Source: Simkaniaceae bacterium (GTDB taxonomy: Bacteria > Chlamydiota > Chlamydiia > Chlamydiales > Simkaniaceae). Taken from it: DNA of 59,883 nucleotides. The stretch covers positions 1 to 59,883 of the forward strand of contig JANQJL010000014.1 in the NCBI GenBank assembly GCA_028281675.1, in the 5' to 3' direction. The translations under genes and the position numbers were made by a program. Positions 35,565 to 47,985 of this stretch are shown here, piece by piece. How positions within the stretch are numbered: the stretch's first letter is position 1; every line of letters starts with the position of its first letter. The notes under the pieces are model-generated. The model made no database searches. It saw only the letters and a program-made list of their open reading frames with translations, and had not been told where the DNA came from.

Positions 35565-38500
35565 CTAATAGCTTGAGAAAGCGAAGTCGAGGATATCCTC
35601 TTCTTCGGTATCGACAAGCTTCTTGACCCGTTTTTCGTAGTCGTAAAATCCGGTACCACCAGGGATCATATGACCCATGATGAGGTTGGCTTTAAAGTCG
35701 AGAAGGTAGTCTGTTTTTCCTTCGCATGCGGCATCAGCAAGAACACGGGTTGTCTCTTGGAACGAGGCCGCAGAGACGAATGATTCAGTTCCGAGTGATG
35801 CTTTTGTGATTCCAAGAAGGACAGGGGCTGCTTGCGCAGGTTTGCCCCCCTCTTCGACCACTTTAGAGTTTTGCTCATGGAAGATCTTTTTATCAACATT
35901 TTCTCCATAGAGGAATGTGGTGTCACCTGGATCGGTAACCCGCACTTTCTGGAGCATTTGACGCACAATAATCTCAATGTGTTTGTCGTTAATGTCTACC
36001 CCCTGAAGGCGGTAAACTTCTTGGACCTGGTTCACGAGATACTTTTGGAGTTCACGGACACCACAAACATCTAGAATCTCTTGTGGAACGACAAGTCCAT
36101 CGGTGAGCTGTTGTCCTTTGATGACCGTATCGCCTCGTTGCACGATTAAGTGTTTTGTGAGTGGAATGAGGTGTTCCTCTTCCATACCAGTATCTTCGTC
36201 TTTTACAACAACGATCCGTTTGCTTTTCTGGACACCTTTGAAGTCAACGATACCATCAAGCTTCGCAATTTCCGCAGCGTCACGTGGGCGACGGGCTTCA
36301 ACAAGTTCTGCTACACGGGGAAGACCACCGGTGATGTCCTTTGTCTTAATCGCTCCACGAGGAAGTCTAGCAAGCATATCCCCTGCATCGACTTTATCTC
36401 CTTCAGCTACTGAAATAATCGCACCTGATGGGATCGCGTAGGTTCCAATAAGTTCTTCAAAGTCTTTATCGGCATAGATAACGATTTGTGGGTGGAGCTC
36501 TCCGCGGTGCTGGCGAACAACAAGCTCCGTTTGCCCTGTTTGTTTACTGACGTTGCGAGCCGTAGAAATCCCTTCGACAAGATCTTCATATTTCACATAT
36601 CCTGGTTTCTCACAGATAATCGGGATGTTGTGTTGTTCCCAATGACCAATGCGATCCCGCTTTTTTACCTTAGTTCCATCTTCCAGGTCAATTTGGGTCC
36701 CTAGTTCAATGGTAAAGGTTTGAAGTGGTTCAATCGATTTGGTGCTAAGAAGTTTCTTGTATTCTTCCATCGTCCGTCCCTCATCTCGAACAATATGGAG
36801 GAATCCATTTTTGTTCAGAGCAAGGTACATTCCTTGACTATTTTTAACGGTACGAAGATCGCTATAGACCAAAATTCCATCTTTTTCAGCAATGAGGTCT
36901 GGTGTAGCATGTGCCGATGCAATCCCCCCTAAGTGGAAGGTACGCATGGTAAGCTGTGTTCCAGGCTCTCCAATCGATTGCGCTGCAATGATTCCAACAG
37001 CTTCTCCCATGGCTACTTTTCGACCATTAGCAAGGTTGACACCATAACACTGAGAACAAACCCCTCTCTTTGCTTCACAAGTGAGCGTTGAGCGAATCTT
37101 AACCGTTTCAATCCCAGCATCATCAATAGCTTCGGCTTGTTTTACTGTAAGGGTATCTCCAGCTTTTGCAAGGAGCTTTGTTTGATCCCCTGGCATGTAG
37201 ATATCATCACACACACTGCGACCAAAGAGGCGATCTTTAATCGGGAGGAGTTCTTCTTGGCCCTGTTTAATCGCAGCAACTTCAATTCCATTGAGAGTTC
37301 CACAATCTTCCTCAGTTGCAAGTACATCTTGGGCAACATCAACGAGTCGACGGGTTAGATAACCTGAATCGGCTGTTTTAAGAGCGGTATCGGCAAGACC
37401 TTTACGGGCACCATGTGAAGAGATAAAGAACTCAAGAACACTGAGTCCTTCGCGAAAGTTCGCTGTAATGGGCGATTCAATAATCTCACCCGACGGTTTT
37501 GCCATTAGCCCACGAAGAGCCCCTAGCTGCTTGACCTGGGATTTATTTCCTCGAGCTCCAGAATCCATCATCAAATAAAGTGGATTAAGCACTGTTTCAT
37601 CTGGCTCTGAGATCATCTTGAAGAGCTTATCTGCAAGAATCTCTGAAACATCTGTCCAAATACTAATAATCTTAGAGTGACGTTCCCCTTCAGTAATGAC
37701 CCCGTCGTTATATTGCTTGATAACAACACCGACTTTCTTCTGAGTTTCTTGGATAATTTTTTGTTTATCCTCAGGAATCGCAATATCTTTAACTCCCATT
37801 GAAAGAGAGGCTTTCGTTGCGTGAGCAAAACCAGTGCTTTTCAGTAAGTCAAGGAAGCGAACGCACGCCTCAAGACCTACTTTTTTATAGGTATTGAGAA
37901 CAAGTTCGGACATTTTCTTCTTGCGAAGAGCATAGTTCTGGAACCCTAACTCTTTAGGAACAATCATATTGAAGACAACACGTCCAGGTGTTGTTTCAAT
38001 AATTCCTGAGTCTAATCGCAGTTTGATCTTTTCATGAATGTGCAGACCAAGTCCATAGTCATCACACCGCCCTTCTTTATCTTTCATTTCCTGCCAGTTA
38101 TAGCTACCAGAACCATAAAGGGCATGAAGAACCTCTTCAGAAGATCCAAAAACTTTTATCTCTTTTCCATGATCTTCAGGGAAATAAATCGGATCATGCA
38201 TGAGGTAATATAGACCAAGAATCATATCTTGAGAAGGAACTGCAGCAGGTTTTCCAGAGGATGGCAAGAAGATATTATCAGGAGCCATCATCAGGAGCTT
38301 TGCTTCTAGTTGCGCTTCAACAGAAAGAGGCACGTGAACCGCCATTTGGTCACCGTCAAAGTCGGCATTAAAGGCAGTACAAACTAGGGGATGGATACGG
38401 ATCGCCTTACCTTCAATAAGGACCGGTTCGAATGCTTGAATCCCCAATCTATGGAGGGTCGGTGCCCTGTTTAGGAGGACAGGGTGCCCTTTAATAATTT

Positions 38501-39728
38501 CTTCTAGAACATCCCAAACTTCAGGATCTCCTCTCTGGATCATCTTTTTTGCCGAACGGATTGTGTAAACAAGTCCCCGCCCTTTCAATCTTTTCACAAT
38601 AAAGGGTTCGAAGAGCTCTAAAGCCATCTTTTTGGGGAGACCACATTGATTAAACTTAAGCTCAGGTCCAACAATAATAACCGAACGACCGGAATAATCG
38701 ACCCGCTTACCAAGGAGGTTTTGACGGAAACGTCCTTGCTTCCCTTTAAGCATTTCTGAAAGCGCTTTAAGAGGGCGGTTGCCAGCTCCCATCACTGGAT
38801 GGCCATGACGTCCATTATCAAAAAGAGCATCAACAGCTTCTTGAAGCATCCGCTTCTCATTCCGAATAATAACATCAGGTGTTTTTAGCTTTAAAATTGA
38901 TTTCAAGCGGTTATTACGGTTAATCACCCGTCTATAGAGATCATTTAAATCAGAGGTAGCAAATCGGCCACCATCAAGTGGAACAAGGGGCCGGAGGTCC
39001 GGTGGAATCACAGGAATACATGAGATCACCATCCAATCAGGATTGTTAGAAGAAGAGGCAAAACTCTCAATAATCTTGAGCCTCTTTGCAAGCTTCATTC
39101 GCGCTTGCATTGAGCGAGTTTTTCGGAGCTTTTCTTTTAACTCAGCAATCACTGCGAGAAGATCTTCTTTCTCAAGAAGCTCACGAATTGCATCGCCACC
39201 CATATTTGCTTTAAAGCCTTCGGGTCCCCACTTCTCTTGCGCTTCACGGAATTCGTGATCATTAAGAAGTTGTTTCCGCTCAAGAGTTGTGCTACCGGAG
39301 TCTGTCACCACATGTTCTTCATAATAGATGATTCTCTCGAGATCAGAGACCGACATCCCGAGGATATTTCCAATGCGGGAAGGCTGCGTTTTAAAGAACC
39401 AAATGTGTACAACAGAAACAGCAAGCTGAATATGAGCCATTCTTTCGCGGCGTACTTTAGAAAGGGTTACCTCGACACCACATCGGTCACAGATAATTCC
39501 CTTGTGTTTGATTTTTTTGTACTTTCCACAGGCACATTCCCAGTCGCGAGTAGGGCCAAAAATCTTTTCGCAAAAAAGGCCACCCTTTTCGGGTTTGAAC
39601 GTCCGGTAGTTGATCGTTTCAGGCTTTTTGATCTCCCCTCTTGACCATTCGTTACGGACGACATCATCAGAGGCGATCTTGATCGTTAGTTTATCAAATT
39701 GAGTATCATGAAATTCATCTTCTTGCAT
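35565..39728 (-). CDS. rpoC: RNA polymerase subunit beta'
   Basis: Catalytic large subunit of RNA polymerase. The start at ATG 39726-39728 ([14 protein letters not shown]) has GGAG eight bases upstream and fits the chlamydial N-terminus; a farther ATG at 39794 would overlap rpoB. It gives 1387 residues, close to the chlamydial length. Visible landmarks are the N-terminal zinc site ([20 protein letters not shown]), [15 protein letters not shown] with the three catalytic aspartates, the trigger-loop region, and the second Cys cluster near [13 protein letters not shown]. It lies 28 bp downstream of rpoB. Part of its sequence recurs in the gap after it. Confidence 0.98.
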   Translation of the reverse strand: MQEDEFHDTQFDKLTIKIASDDVVRNEWSRGEIKKPETINYRTFKPEKGGLFCEKIFGPTRDWECACGKYKKIKHKGIICDRCGVEVTLSKVRRERMAHIQLAVSVVHIWFFKTQPSRIGNILGMSVSDLERIIYYEEHVVTDSGSTTLERKQLLNDHEFREAQEKWGPEGFKANMGGDAIRELLEKEDLLAVIAELKEKLRKTRSMQARMKLAKRLKIIESFASSSNNPDWMVISCIPVIPPDLRPLVPLDGGRFATSDLNDLYRRVINRNNRLKSILKLKTPDVIIRNEKRMLQEAVDALFDNGRHGHPVMGAGNRPLKALSEMLKGKQGRFRQNLLGKRVDYSGRSVIIVGPELKFNQCGLPKKMALELFEPFIVKRLKGRGLVYTIRSAKKMIQRGDPEVWDVLEEIIKGHPVLLNRAPTLHRLGIQAFEPVLIEGKAIRIHPLVCTAFNADFDGDQMAVHVPLSVEAQLEAKLLMMAPDNIFLPSSGKPAAVPSQDMILGLYYLMHDPIYFPEDHGKEIKVFGSSEEVLHALYGSGSYNWQEMKDKEGRCDDYGLGLHIHEKIKLRLDSGIIETTPGRVVFNMIVPKELGFQNYALRKKKMSELVLNTYKKVGLEACVRFLDLLKSTGFAHATKASLSMGVKDIAIPEDKQKIIQETQKKVGVVIKQYNDGVITEGERHSKIISIWTDVSEILADKLFKMISEPDETVLNPLYLMMDSGARGNKSQVKQLGALRGLMAKPSGEIIESPITANFREGLSVLEFFISSHGARKGLADTALKTADSGYLTRRLVDVAQDVLATEEDCGTLNGIEVAAIKQGQEELLPIKDRLFGRSVCDDIYMPGDQTKLLAKAGDTLTVKQAEAIDDAGIETVKIRSTLTCEAKRGVCSQCYGVNLANGRKVAMGEAVGIIAAQSIGEPGTQLTMRTFHLGGIASAHATPDLIAEKDGILVYSDLRTVKNSQGMYLALNKNGFLHIVRDEGRTMEEYKKLLSTKSIEPLQTFTIELGTQIDLEDGTKVKKRDRIGHWEQHNIPIICEKPGYVKYEDLVEGISTARNVSKQTGQTELVVRQHRGELHPQIVIYADKDFEELIGTYAIPSGAIISVAEGDKVDAGDMLARLPRGAIKTKDITGGLPRVAELVEARRPRDAAEIAKLDGIVDFKGVQKSKRIVVVKDEDTGMEEEHLIPLTKHLIVQRGDTVIKGQQLTDGLVVPQEILDVCGVRELQKYLVNQVQEVYRLQGVDINDKHIEIIVRQMLQKVRVTDPGDTTFLYGENVDKKIFHEQNSKVVEEGGKPAQAAPVLLGITKASLGTESFVSAASFQETTRVLADAACEGKTDYLLDFKANLIMGHMIPGGTGFYDYEKRVKKLVDTEEEDILDFAFSSY

Positions 39729-39756
39729 GAAATTACTCCAGGGAGCTCCTTTAAAA

Positions 39757-42700
39757 TTATACTTCTTCAGTTGCGCATTCGGCGCGGACATCAAGACATA
39801 AACCTTGCATCTCTTTTACGAGAACATTAAACGACTCAGGCGTTCCTGCTTTGAGCGTATTGTCCCCTTTGACAATGGACTCGTAAATGCGGGTACGTCC
39901 TGAGACATCATCCGATTTAACGGTGAGCATTTCTTGAAGGAGGTGGGCTGCGCCATACGCTTCTAAAGCCCAAACTTCCATCTCTCCAAACCTTTGACCA
40001 CCCATCTGAGCCTTACCACCAAGCGGCTGCTGGGTCACAAGAGAGTAGGGTCCGATCGCACGGGCGTGGATCTTATCGGCAACAAGGTGAGAGAGTTTTA
40101 GCATGTAGATGTAACCCACAACAACAGGGTTATCAAATCGCTCTCCACTACGTCCATCATAGAGGTAAGTTTTTCCTGTCTCGGAATAACCATGCTCTTT
40201 CATCATCTCCCAAATGCGGTCTTCTGGGAATCCTTCAAAGACAGGGCTTTTCACATAAATGCCTGCCTTTCTAGCTACGAGCCCTAAGTGGGTCTCAAGA
40301 AGCTGCCCCATATTCATCCGCGAGGGAACCCCAAGAGGGTTAAGGATGATTTCGATTGTTTGTCCATCGGGGAGATAAGGCATATCGGCTTCTGGAACGA
40401 TGTTAGAAACAACACCTTTGTTACCATGGCGCCCTGCCATTTTATCACCCACTTGAAGCTTACGTTTAGTGGCAACATAAACCTTCACCTGACGGATCAC
40501 ACCAGGGTCAAGTTCAATATCCCCTTTTCGCATGTGTTCTACTTCAGATTTGTGCTCCATATGGAGCTCTTCAACAGCAGTTTCATAGCCTCTAAGAATT
40601 TTTCTAAGCGCCTCATAAGTATCATTTTGAGGAAGAATGAGATGGTCAGGATTTTCTGACTCGAGAAGCTCGAGCATCTCCTGATTAATCTTATCTCCTT
40701 TTTTAATAATGACATCTCCTGTAATACGATGCATAATCGATTCGGGAGCCTCATCTCCAAGGAGGAGAGCACCGAGTTTTTCATGGAACTGTATCAAGAT
40801 ATCTGTTTCTTTTTCCTTAAACTCACGATGAACATCTTTGATCCGCGTCGCTTCTTCAACAAGTTCATCATCAGTTTTAGAGAGACGGTCGCGACGACTA
40901 AAGACCTTAACATCCATCACAACCCCCTCTGTTCCCGGAGGCGCCGTTAAGGAAGCATCTTTCACATCTGCCGCTTTCTCACCAAATATCGCCCTAAGAA
41001 GTCTTTCTTCAGGAGAGAGCTCAGTTTCTGATTTTGGTGTGATCTTACCTACAAGGATATCCCCAGGCCTTACATCAGCACCGATGCGGATAATTCCATC
41101 TTCTCCAAGGTCTGCAAGAGCTTCTTCTGAAACATTTGGTATATCGCGCGTAATTTCTTCCTTACCAAGCTTGGTATCACGAGCTGTGAGCTCAAACTCT
41201 TCTAGATAAACAGAAGTGTAAGCATCATCTTTAATCAGTTTTTCTGACATGATGATCGCATCCTCATAGTTGTATCCACACCAAGGCATGAAAGCTACAA
41301 GAACATTTTTCCCAAGGGCCACTTCTCCTTTATCGGTTGCAGGTCCATCAGCAAGGACATCCCCCGCGGTAACCTCATCTCCCACATTACAAAGAGGGGT
41401 TTGATTTATAGACGTTCCAGCATTCGATCGCATGAACTTCTTAAGTTGGTAAGTCTTTTTGTTCATCCGGTTGGCTTTTGATGCAATAACAATATTATAG
41501 CCATCAACATACTCAACAATGCCATCTTCCTCAGCGATTAATACCGCGCCTGAATCACGAGCCGTTCTCCATTCCAAACCTGTACCAACAAGTGGCGCAT
41601 CGGTTTTGAGGAGAGGAACCGCTTGACGTTGCATATTCGATCCCATAAGAGCTCGGTTTGCATCGTCATGCTCAAGGAAAGGAATCAATCCAGTAACGAC
41701 CGAAACAAGTTGCTTCGAAGAAACATCCATGTGGGTCACTTTCTCAGATTCAATCTTAAGTGGTTCTCCGCGAAAGCGGGCCCAAACAATAGGCTCTTCG
41801 AACATATTAAGTTTATCAAGTGCAGCGGATGCCTGAGCGATCACACACCTCTCTTCAAGGTCTGCTGTCATATACTCAATTTCTTCTGTAACAACCCCAT
41901 CTCTTACAATGCGATAGGGGGTCTCAATGAAACCAAACTCATTGATCTTTGCAAAAGAAGAAAGGGAAGTGATCAAACCAATGTTTGGTCCTTCAGGTGT
42001 TTCAATTGGGCAAACACGTCCATAGTGACTAGAATGTACGTCACGCACTTCAAATCCAGCACGCTCTCTGTTCAAACCACCAGGCCCGAGTGATGAAAGG
42101 CGCCTTTTGTGAGTGAGCTCTGCAATCGGATTGGTTTGATCCATGAATTGTGAAAGCTGTGATCTTCCAAAGAAGTCCTTAAGAACTCCAGCGAGTCCTT
42201 TTGCAGATACAAGTTTTCCAGGAGTGAGTGTATCTGAAGAAAAATCGAAGAGATTCATTCTCTCCTTAATGATTTTTTCCATTCTAGCCAGGCCAATACG
42301 GCACTGATTTTGGATCAACTCACCCACAGAACGGACACGACGATTTCCAAGATGGTCAATATCATCTACATGAACATCTTCTCTCCCCTGCTTCAACTGA
42401 ATCAGGTATTTTAGGGCATCGACAATATCTTCTTTCTTTAAAGTGACAACTTCAAGATCTTCATCGGTTGTCTCACGGCCGATTTTTCGATTGAGTTTAT
42501 AGCGGCCAACCCTACCCAAGTTGTATCTTTTAGGGTCAAAGAAAAGACGCATAATCGTTGATCGAGCATTCGACAACGTAGCTGGCTCACCGGGACGAAT
42601 CTTCCGATAGAAGTCCTTAAGCGCTGACTCGTAAGAATCAGTAGGATCTTTGATAAGCATCTTAATGATAGGACTTGTCTCATCTGCATCTTCTGCAATG

Positions 42701-43524
42701 CGGACAGCATTAATTCCAGCATCAAACATTCGCTTGAGCATTGCGGTTGTTAGCTTTTCAGAGGCCCTGCCAAAGACAACTCCAGTATTTTCGTCCAATA
42801 TATCCTCTGCAAGAATTTTACCTACAAGCTTTGGAAAGTCCTTATCGGACTTAATTTTAACCCGATATGTATTAAAAAACTCTTCGATAATATCAGCATC
42901 AGATGAATAACCAAGCGTTCTTATAAAAGAGGTTGCTAAAACCTTGCGCCTTCTTTTCTTTCGATCAACATAAACATAAATCAGATCGTTGATATCAAAA
43001 GAGGCTTCAAGCCAACTTCCACGGTAAGGAATAATACGGAATGAATAAAGAATATTTCCCTTAGAGTGCTTACTCTGTTCAAAGGAAACCCCTGGAGAGC
43101 GGTGCAGTTGTGATACAATGACCCGTTCCGCTCCATTGATGATAAAGGTTCCTGGTTCGGTCATCTTAGGGATCGTTCCCATATAGACTTCCTCTTCCTT
43201 GATCCCTGTCTCATCAGTAAGTCTAAATTTCACCTTTAACGTAACATTATAGGTGATCCCCCTACGGATGCACTCATCAGGAGAATATTTTGGTACTCCT
43301 AAGCTATAGGAAAGATACTCTAGAACTGTTTTTTCATCGTAAGATTTAATAGGAAATATTTCTCTGAATACTTCTTCAATTCCCATGTTCTCACGCTCAT
43401 GGGGCAGTTTATCTTCTTGGAAAAACTGACGGAAGGATTTTACCTGAATTTCAATTAAGTTCGGAAGATCGATAATTTCTTCTCGGCTTCTAAAACTCAC
43501 CCTATCTGGGGGTCTTTTTAGCAT
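39757..43524 (-). CDS. rpoB: RNA polymerase subunit beta
   Basis: 1255 residues, as in other chlamydiae. The rifampicin-binding cluster is intact and of sensitive type by eye: [20 protein letters not shown], followed by [18 protein letters not shown]. The C-terminus with [25 protein letters not shown] and the clamp-contact region is complete. It follows rplL across a 115-bp gap that contains a strong hairpin, which probably sets the ratio of ribosomal protein to polymerase transcripts. No inserted domain beyond the usual chlamydial length was seen. Confidence 0.98.
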   Translation of the reverse strand: MLKRPPDRVSFRSREEIIDLPNLIEIQVKSFRQFFQEDKLPHERENMGIEEVFREIFPIKSYDEKTVLEYLSYSLGVPKYSPDECIRRGITYNVTLKVKFRLTDETGIKEEEVYMGTIPKMTEPGTFIINGAERVIVSQLHRSPGVSFEQSKHSKGNILYSFRIIPYRGSWLEASFDINDLIYVYVDRKKRRRKVLATSFIRTLGYSSDADIIEEFFNTYRVKIKSDKDFPKLVGKILAEDILDENTGVVFGRASEKLTTAMLKRMFDAGINAVRIAEDADETSPIIKMLIKDPTDSYESALKDFYRKIRPGEPATLSNARSTIMRLFFDPKRYNLGRVGRYKLNRKIGRETTDEDLEVVTLKKEDIVDALKYLIQLKQGREDVHVDDIDHLGNRRVRSVGELIQNQCRIGLARMEKIIKERMNLFDFSSDTLTPGKLVSAKGLAGVLKDFFGRSQLSQFMDQTNPIAELTHKRRLSSLGPGGLNRERAGFEVRDVHSSHYGRVCPIETPEGPNIGLITSLSSFAKINEFGFIETPYRIVRDGVVTEEIEYMTADLEERCVIAQASAALDKLNMFEEPIVWARFRGEPLKIESEKVTHMDVSSKQLVSVVTGLIPFLEHDDANRALMGSNMQRQAVPLLKTDAPLVGTGLEWRTARDSGAVLIAEEDGIVEYVDGYNIVIASKANRMNKKTYQLKKFMRSNAGTSINQTPLCNVGDEVTAGDVLADGPATDKGEVALGKNVLVAFMPWCGYNYEDAIIMSEKLIKDDAYTSVYLEEFELTARDTKLGKEEITRDIPNVSEEALADLGEDGIIRIGADVRPGDILVGKITPKSETELSPEERLLRAIFGEKAADVKDASLTAPPGTEGVVMDVKVFSRRDRLSKTDDELVEEATRIKDVHREFKEKETDILIQFHEKLGALLLGDEAPESIMHRITGDVIIKKGDKINQEMLELLESENPDHLILPQNDTYEALRKILRGYETAVEELHMEHKSEVEHMRKGDIELDPGVIRQVKVYVATKRKLQVGDKMAGRHGNKGVVSNIVPEADMPYLPDGQTIEIILNPLGVPSRMNMGQLLETHLGLVARKAGIYVKSPVFEGFPEDRIWEMMKEHGYSETGKTYLYDGRSGERFDNPVVVGYIYMLKLSHLVADKIHARAIGPYSLVTQQPLGGKAQMGGQRFGEMEVWALEAYGAAHLLQEMLTVKSDDVSGRTRIYESIVKGDNTLKAGTPESFNVLVKEMQGLCLDVRAECATEEV

Positions 43525-43563
43525 GCAAATGCCTCCGTGAAAGTTATGGTACGTTTTTTATCC

Positions 43564-43614
43564 GCATGAACTAACATGCACAAAAGCAGAAACCCCCACA
43601 GAGAGGTTTCTGCT
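43564..43614 (-). terminator. Partial terminator/attenuator between rplL and rpoB
   Basis: A ten-bp perfect stem AGCAGAAACC/GGTTTCTGCT (43585-43614) with a ten-base loop is followed on the minus strand by TTTTGTG, and then a smaller hairpin GCATG/CATGC (43564-43579). Position matches the partial terminator found at this point in the E. coli rplJL-rpoBC operon, which lets only part of the transcripts proceed into rpoBC. Confidence 0.65.
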
Positions 43615-43639
43615 AGTCTCTTAATTATTTAAGTAGCTC

Positions 43640-44044
43640 TTAGACACCCTTAAGTGCAACCTTTGCACCAGCATCATTAAGTTTTTTCTTGATCTCTTCA
43701 GCTTCTGCTTTTGGAGCACTCTCCTTAACGACTTTAGGAGCGCCTTCAACAAGCTCTTTCGCTTCTTTAAGGCCAAGCCCTGTCACTTCTCTAATTACTT
43801 TAATAACAGCTATTTTCTTATCAGCTGGAGATTCTTCAAGTGTAACTACGAAGTCCGTTGCTTCTTCAGCAGCAGCATCTGCCCCACCTGCTGCCGGTGC
43901 TGCAGCCATCATTACAGGTCCCCCTGCTGCGGCTTTAACATCCCACTTCTCCTCAAGCGCTTTCTTTAGCTTAGAGAGGTCTAAAACGGAAAGTCCACTT
44001 AATGTATCTACTAGCTTTTCAATGTTTTGTTCTTGGGTTGCCAC
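43640..44044 (-). CDS. rplL: Ribosomal protein L7/L12
   Basis: 134 residues. The N-terminal dimerisation helix pair, the Ala/Gly-rich flexible hinge (about 38-62) and the C-terminal domain that contacts elongation factors ([20 protein letters not shown]) are all present. It forms the stalk of the 50S subunit with L10. It lies 21 bp downstream of rplJ. Confidence 0.97.
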   Translation of the reverse strand: MATQEQNIEKLVDTLSGLSVLDLSKLKKALEEKWDVKAAAGGPVMMAAAPAAGGADAAAEEATDFVVTLEESPADKKIAVIKVIREVTGLGLKEAKELVEGAPKVVKESAPKAEAEEIKKKLNDAGAKVALKGV

Positions 44045-44065
44045 GATTATATTCCTCTTGTGCGT

Positions 44066-44587
44066 TTATTGTTTTGATTCTTTTTGAACTTTTTGGTCTA
44101 TACAACTAATGACTCCAGAAATCGAAGCATCCATAGCAGATACAATTGCCGAAAGTGGAGCTTCTAAAGCTCCGAGGAATTCAGCTTGCATTTGCTTCTG
44201 ACTCGGAAGCTGCGCCATCTCCTTTAGGTCTTCAGGAGAACACATCTTTCCTTCAAGGAGTCCACATAGGACTTCTAGGAGTTTGTCATTCTGTTTCTTA
44301 AATTTATAAACTGCTTTAGTCGTTGCAATAGTATCTTTACCTGAGTAAACAATACCGATATGTCCTTTAAGGATCTCTTTATCAATCTTAATCCCTACTT
44401 CCTCTGCCGCTTTTAAGAAGACTCTCTTCTTGACAACGGAGAAAAGTCCTCCACTATCTAAAACAGAAGTCCGAAAGTCTGAAGCTAAATTAGGATCTAT
44501 CCCTTCATAGCTAGTAAGGACAAAATCTTTTGATTCACTGAGTTTTTCTTTAATCTCGTCTAGGAGAAATTGTTTTTCTTTTCGCAT
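44066..44587 (-). CDS. rplJ: Ribosomal protein L10
   Basis: 173 residues. The N-terminal RNA-binding domain begins MRKEKQFLLDEIKEKL and contains the usual LASDFRTSVLDSGG region; the C-terminal helix that binds L7/L12 dimers is present. In many bacteria the L10-L12 complex represses its own mRNA; a leader hairpin between rplA and rplJ would have to lie in just 12 bases here, so such control, if any, would act inside rplA. Confidence 0.96.
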   Translation of the reverse strand: MRKEKQFLLDEIKEKLSESKDFVLTSYEGIDPNLASDFRTSVLDSGGLFSVVKKRVFLKAAEEVGIKIDKEILKGHIGIVYSGKDTIATTKAVYKFKKQNDKLLEVLCGLLEGKMCSPEDLKEMAQLPSQKQMQAEFLGALEAPLSAIVSAMDASISGVISCIDQKVQKESKQ

Positions 44588-44599
44588 GTTCCTTTATTC

Positions 44600-45298
44600 C
44601 TAACTAAGTGCGAGTGAGTTAATGTCAATTTTTATCCCTGCACCCATCGTCGATGAAATAAAGAGTGCACATAAATATTGACCCTTTGCAGTTGCTGGTT
44701 TTGCTCTAGAAATCGCATTGATAAGAGATTTGATATTTTCAATAAGGTTTTCCTTTGAAAATGAGAGCTTTCCAACCATATTATTAATCACGCTGTTTTT
44801 ATCAACTTTAAATTCAATTTTACCTTTCTTTAAGTCTTCGACAGCCTTCTTTACATCAGTAGTGACTGATCCCGCCTTTGGCGTAGGCATAAGACCTCGG
44901 GGTCCAAGAATTTTCCCAAGCTTCCCAACTTCACGCATCATATCTGGGGTTGCTATAATTGCATCAAAGTCAGTCCATCCCCCTTTAATCTTGTCAATAA
45001 GCTCTTGATCGCCTGCATGATCTGCTCCTGCATTAAGAGCTTCTTTGATTTTCTCACCTTTTGCTAGAACAACAAGGCGGACTGTCTTACCCGATCCATG
45101 AGGAAGGAAAACAGTGCTGCGTACTTGTTGATCCGATTTTTTAGGATCAACGCCTAAGCGAAGGGCAACTTCTACAGATTCATCAAATTTCGCTGAGGGG
45201 GATTTCTTCAAAACCTCAACGGCATCATTAAGAGTATAACTCTTTTCTTTATCTACAAGTTTCTCAATTTCTTTAAATCTTTTACTTCTCTTTGTCAT
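44600..45298 (-). CDS. rplA: Ribosomal protein L1
   Basis: 232 residues, full length. Signature regions are [22 protein letters not shown] near residue 45 in shortened form and [16 protein letters not shown] near residue 130. It binds 23S rRNA at the E-site stalk and commonly represses the rplK-rplA mRNA. Seven bases separate it from rplK. Confidence 0.97.
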   Translation of the reverse strand: MTKRSKRFKEIEKLVDKEKSYTLNDAVEVLKKSPSAKFDESVEVALRLGVDPKKSDQQVRSTVFLPHGSGKTVRLVVLAKGEKIKEALNAGADHAGDQELIDKIKGGWTDFDAIIATPDMMREVGKLGKILGPRGLMPTPKAGSVTTDVKKAVEDLKKGKIEFKVDKNSVINNMVGKLSFSKENLIENIKSLINAISRAKPATAKGQYLCALFISSTMGAGIKIDINSLALS

Positions 45299-45305
45299 CC
45301 TACTC

Positions 45306-45734
45306 TTACCCTTCTATGATATCCACTCCCATGGATCTAGCAGTTCCTTCAACAATACGCATGGCTGCATCCATTGAGCGAACCCGGAGGTCTGGTTGTT
45401 TCTTTTCAGCAATTTTTTTTACTTGTTCTTTTGTCAGTTTTCCTACCTTGTCTCGATTAGGAACTCCAGACCCTTTTTCAACTCCAAGCTCTTTAAGGAT
45501 CATCTTAGCCATTGGTGGCTCTTTGGTAGTAAAGGTAAAGCTTCTGTCCGCAAACACAAAGATCTCTACAGGAAGAACATCACCTGCCCTACCTTGTGTT
45601 TTAGCATTAAAATCCTTACAAAAAGCCATAATATTTAGTCCAGCTGAGCCTAAAGCTGGTCCGATAGGGGGTGCAGGACTTGCTTTCCCTGCAGGAATTT
45701 GTAGTTTAATCTTCTTTTCTAATTTCTTAGCCAT
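45306..45734 (-). CDS. rplK: Ribosomal protein L11
   Basis: 142 residues. The N-terminal proline-rich switch region [20 protein letters not shown] is the binding surface for thiopeptide antibiotics and release factors, and the C-terminal rRNA-binding domain is complete. It lies nine bases after nusG. Part of the stalk base of the 50S subunit. Confidence 0.97.
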   Translation of the reverse strand: MAKKLEKKIKLQIPAGKASPAPPIGPALGSAGLNIMAFCKDFNAKTQGRAGDVLPVEIFVFADRSFTFTTKEPPMAKMILKELGVEKGSGVPNRDKVGKLTKEQVKKIAEKKQPDLRVRSMDAAMRIVEGTARSMGVDIIEG

Positions 45735-45743
45735 CTCGCTTCC

Positions 45744-46295
45744 TTATTCTACCTCTATATCGACCGGAGCATCTTCAACTTGCCAAAACTCTAAGTCATC
45801 TACACGGGTATCTCTACCAAAGATCGATACCATTGCGCTGAGTTTTCCTTTTTCGTAGTTAACTTCTAGGACAGTTCCCAAAAAGTTAACAAAGACGCCA
45901 TCAGTAATTTTAACATTATCACCAACTTGAATCTTATTTTTGTAGGCAACTTCACCTTTCCGCGCTTGCAGATCGTGAAGAATCTCTCCAACTTCTTCCT
46001 CAGATAGTGGAACTGGTTTTCCCCCACCTAAGAAATCTATTACTCCATTAGTTTCCTTAACGTACATCCATGAGTCATCAGTCAATTTCATTTTGACGAG
46101 GGCATACCCTGGCCAAAGACGCTTTTCGCTAATTTTTTGCTCGCCCCGCTTTACTTCTGCCACATTCTCAGTTGGCACTACAATTTCTAGAACCATATCA
46201 GTCATTCCAGTTGCAGCCCGGTTTTCTTCTAGGGTTTTCTTAACCTTTTTTTCCTGACCAGACATGACCTGAATGACAAACCATTGACCTTCCAT
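45744..46295 (-). CDS. nusG: Transcription elongation factor NusG
   Basis: 183 residues: an N-terminal NGN domain (WFVIQVMSGQEKKVKKTL) and a C-terminal KOW domain (VGDNVKITDGVFVNFLGTV). It binds RNA polymerase and couples it to Rho or ribosomes. The stop of secE abuts its start directly (secE ends at 46296), so translation is probably coupled. Confidence 0.96.
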   Translation of the reverse strand: MEGQWFVIQVMSGQEKKVKKTLEENRAATGMTDMVLEIVVPTENVAEVKRGEQKISEKRLWPGYALVKMKLTDDSWMYVKETNGVIDFLGGGKPVPLSEEEVGEILHDLQARKGEVAYKNKIQVGDNVKITDGVFVNFLGTVLEVNYEKGKLSAMVSIFGRDTRVDDLEFWQVEDAPVDIEVE

Positions 46296-46568
46296 TTAAG
46301 CTCCTATTAATCGCACGAGATTTCCAAAACCATCCAAAACAAGACGGATAAACAAATCAACGAGGTAGATCCCGATTCCAAGAAAAAAAATGGATCCAAT
46401 TACAATTTTGCCGCAAATGCGCAATTCATCTTTAGTCGTCCAAGAAACTCTTTTCATTTCTTCTTTTATTTCATGAAAGAAGCTTCTTTTTCGTTTGGCT
46501 TTCTTTTTCTTTGCTGCGCTTAAATCTGCTAATTTTTGTGAAACCGTCATACCTGGTTTTTTTTTCAT
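46296..46568 (-). CDS. secE: Preprotein translocase subunit SecE
   Basis: 90 residues. A basic N-terminal part is followed by the conserved amphipathic segment EEMKRVSWTTKDEL and one membrane helix (about 55-78). Longer at the N-terminus than the minimal SecE, with a Lys-rich stretch. It clamps SecY in the inner membrane. It sits between tRNA-Trp and nusG, the usual place. Confidence 0.93.
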   Translation of the reverse strand: MKKKPGMTVSQKLADLSAAKKKKAKRKRSFFHEIKEEMKRVSWTTKDELRICGKIVIGSIFFLGIGIYLVDLFIRLVLDGFGNLVRLIGA

Positions 46569-46611
46569 TGAGTCCTAATCAAATTCTCAAGAGATATCCT
46601 TCATCTCTAAC

Positions 46612-46684
46612 CGAGTGCGGAGGGATTCGAACCCCCGACCTGCGACTTTGGAGATCGCTGCTCTACCAACTAAGCTACACACCC
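46612..46684 (-). tRNA. tRNA-Trp (anticodon CCA)
   Basis: 73 bases that fold as a cloverleaf: acceptor GGGTGTG/CGCACTC with two G-U pairs, D arm TAGCTTAGTTGGTAGAGC, anticodon loop CTCCAAA in a GCGAT/GTCGC stem, and T loop TTCGAAT. The discriminator is G. CCA is not encoded. The only candidate anticodon is CCA, so it reads UGG. Confidence 0.95.
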
Positions 46685-46709
46685 AAATTCTCTTATACAA
46701 GAGCGCAAA

Positions 46710-46731
46710 AAGAGGCTACTCAAAGCCTCTT
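46710..46731 (-). terminator. Terminator after tuf
   Basis: Eight-bp stem AAGAGGCT/AGCCTCTT with a six-base loop, followed on the minus strand by TTT. It lies 15 bases after the tuf stop and 26 bases before tRNA-Trp, so it probably ends most tuf transcripts and leaves tRNA-Trp-secE-nusG expression to read-through or a separate promoter. Confidence 0.7.
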
Positions 46732-46745
46732 CTTCGCACGTCAGA

Positions 46746-47930
46746 TTACTCGATGATTTTGGTTACAGTTCCTGCTCCAATGGTTCGGCCACCTTCACGG
46801 ATAGCAAAACGCATTCCTTCTTCCATCGCGACTGGTTGAATCAGTTCTCCAGTCAATTCAACATTATCACCTGGCATGACCATCTCAGTTCCTTCCGGTA
46901 GCGTCACTGTTCCAGTAACGTCAGTGGTACGGAAATAAAATTGAGGTCGGTATCCAGTGAAGAATGGCTTATGGCGTCCTCCCTCTTCCTTCTTAAGGAT
47001 ATAAACTGTTCCAGTAAACTTTGTATGCGGTTTACATGTTCCAGGAGCAGCAAGAACCATTCCCCTTTCAATATCACCTTTTTCGACACTACGGAGAAGA
47101 ACTCCAACGTTCTCCCCAGCGCGAGCTTCATCTAGAAGCTTGTTAAACATCTCAAGTCCTGTTGCAACACTCTCACGAGTCTCGCGAAGACCAACGATCT
47201 CGATCTTATCGTTAAGCTTAATGACACCTTTTTCTACTCGACCTGTTGCGACCGTTCCTCGTCCAGAGATTGAGAAAACATCCTCAACGGGCATTAGAAA
47301 AGGTTTATCAACCTCACGTTCGGGTGTCGGAATCTTCTCATCGACAGCTTTCATAAGCTCATCGATTTTCTTCTCCCACTCTGCGTCCCCTTCTAGAGAC
47401 TTTAGAGCTGACCCACGGATAATCGGACAATCTTTATAACCTTGAGCTTCAAGCATCTCGCCGATTTCCATTTCAACGAGCTCTACAAGCTCCTCGTCAC
47501 CTTTGCTGATTTGGTCCATTTTGTTGAGGAAAACAACGATTGATGGAACCCCTACTTGTCTCGCAAGGAGAACGTGCTCCTTTGTTTGAGGCATCGGCCC
47601 ATCAGTAGCACCTACGACAAGAATCGCTCCATCCATTTGCGCAGCACCGGTAACCATATTCTTAACATAGTCAGCGTGCCCAGGACAATCAACGTGAGCA
47701 TAGTGACGATTATCTGTTTCGTACTCAACGTGGCTTGAGTTAATCGTAATCCCACGTGCTTTTTCTTCAGGACTATTATCAATTGAAGCGTAATCACGAG
47801 CCTTAGCTCCACCTTTTTTTGCAAGGTATGCAGTAATCGCAGCTGTTAAAGTTGTCTTACCGTGATCGACGTGCCCAATGGTCCCGATATTAACGTGGGG
47901 CTTGTTCCTTTGAAATGCTTCTTTAGCCAT
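46746..47930 (-). CDS. tuf: Elongation factor Tu
   Basis: 394 residues. GTP-binding motifs [11 protein letters not shown] (P-loop, near residue 19), [11 protein letters not shown] (switch II) and NKMDQ are intact. Delivers aminoacyl-tRNA to the ribosome; the kirromycin-contact region is of normal type. Flanked by tRNA-Thr and tRNA-Trp, as in other chlamydiae, and followed by a terminator. Confidence 0.98.
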   Translation of the reverse strand: MAKEAFQRNKPHVNIGTIGHVDHGKTTLTAAITAYLAKKGGAKARDYASIDNSPEEKARGITINSSHVEYETDNRHYAHVDCPGHADYVKNMVTGAAQMDGAILVVGATDGPMPQTKEHVLLARQVGVPSIVVFLNKMDQISKGDEELVELVEMEIGEMLEAQGYKDCPIIRGSALKSLEGDAEWEKKIDELMKAVDEKIPTPEREVDKPFLMPVEDVFSISGRGTVATGRVEKGVIKLNDKIEIVGLRETRESVATGLEMFNKLLDEARAGENVGVLLRSVEKGDIERGMVLAAPGTCKPHTKFTGTVYILKKEEGGRHKPFFTGYRPQFYFRTTDVTGTVTLPEGTEMVMPGDNVELTGELIQPVAMEEGMRFAIREGGRTIGAGTVTKIIE

Positions 47931-47985
47931 TGTAGTTATCCTCCGATTAGGCTCCTATCTATTTTCAATTTAGCTTTTCTTTCTC

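Noticed and set aside
39729-39794. Longer start for rpoC (ATG at 39794)
   Set aside because: It would overlap the rpoB 3' end by 38 bases; the ATG at 39728 has a better ribosome-binding site and matches the family N-terminus.
45292-45858. 188-codon plus-strand frame
   Set aside because: It is antisense to rplK and the end of nusG; Ser- and Phe-rich composition is typical of a shadow frame.
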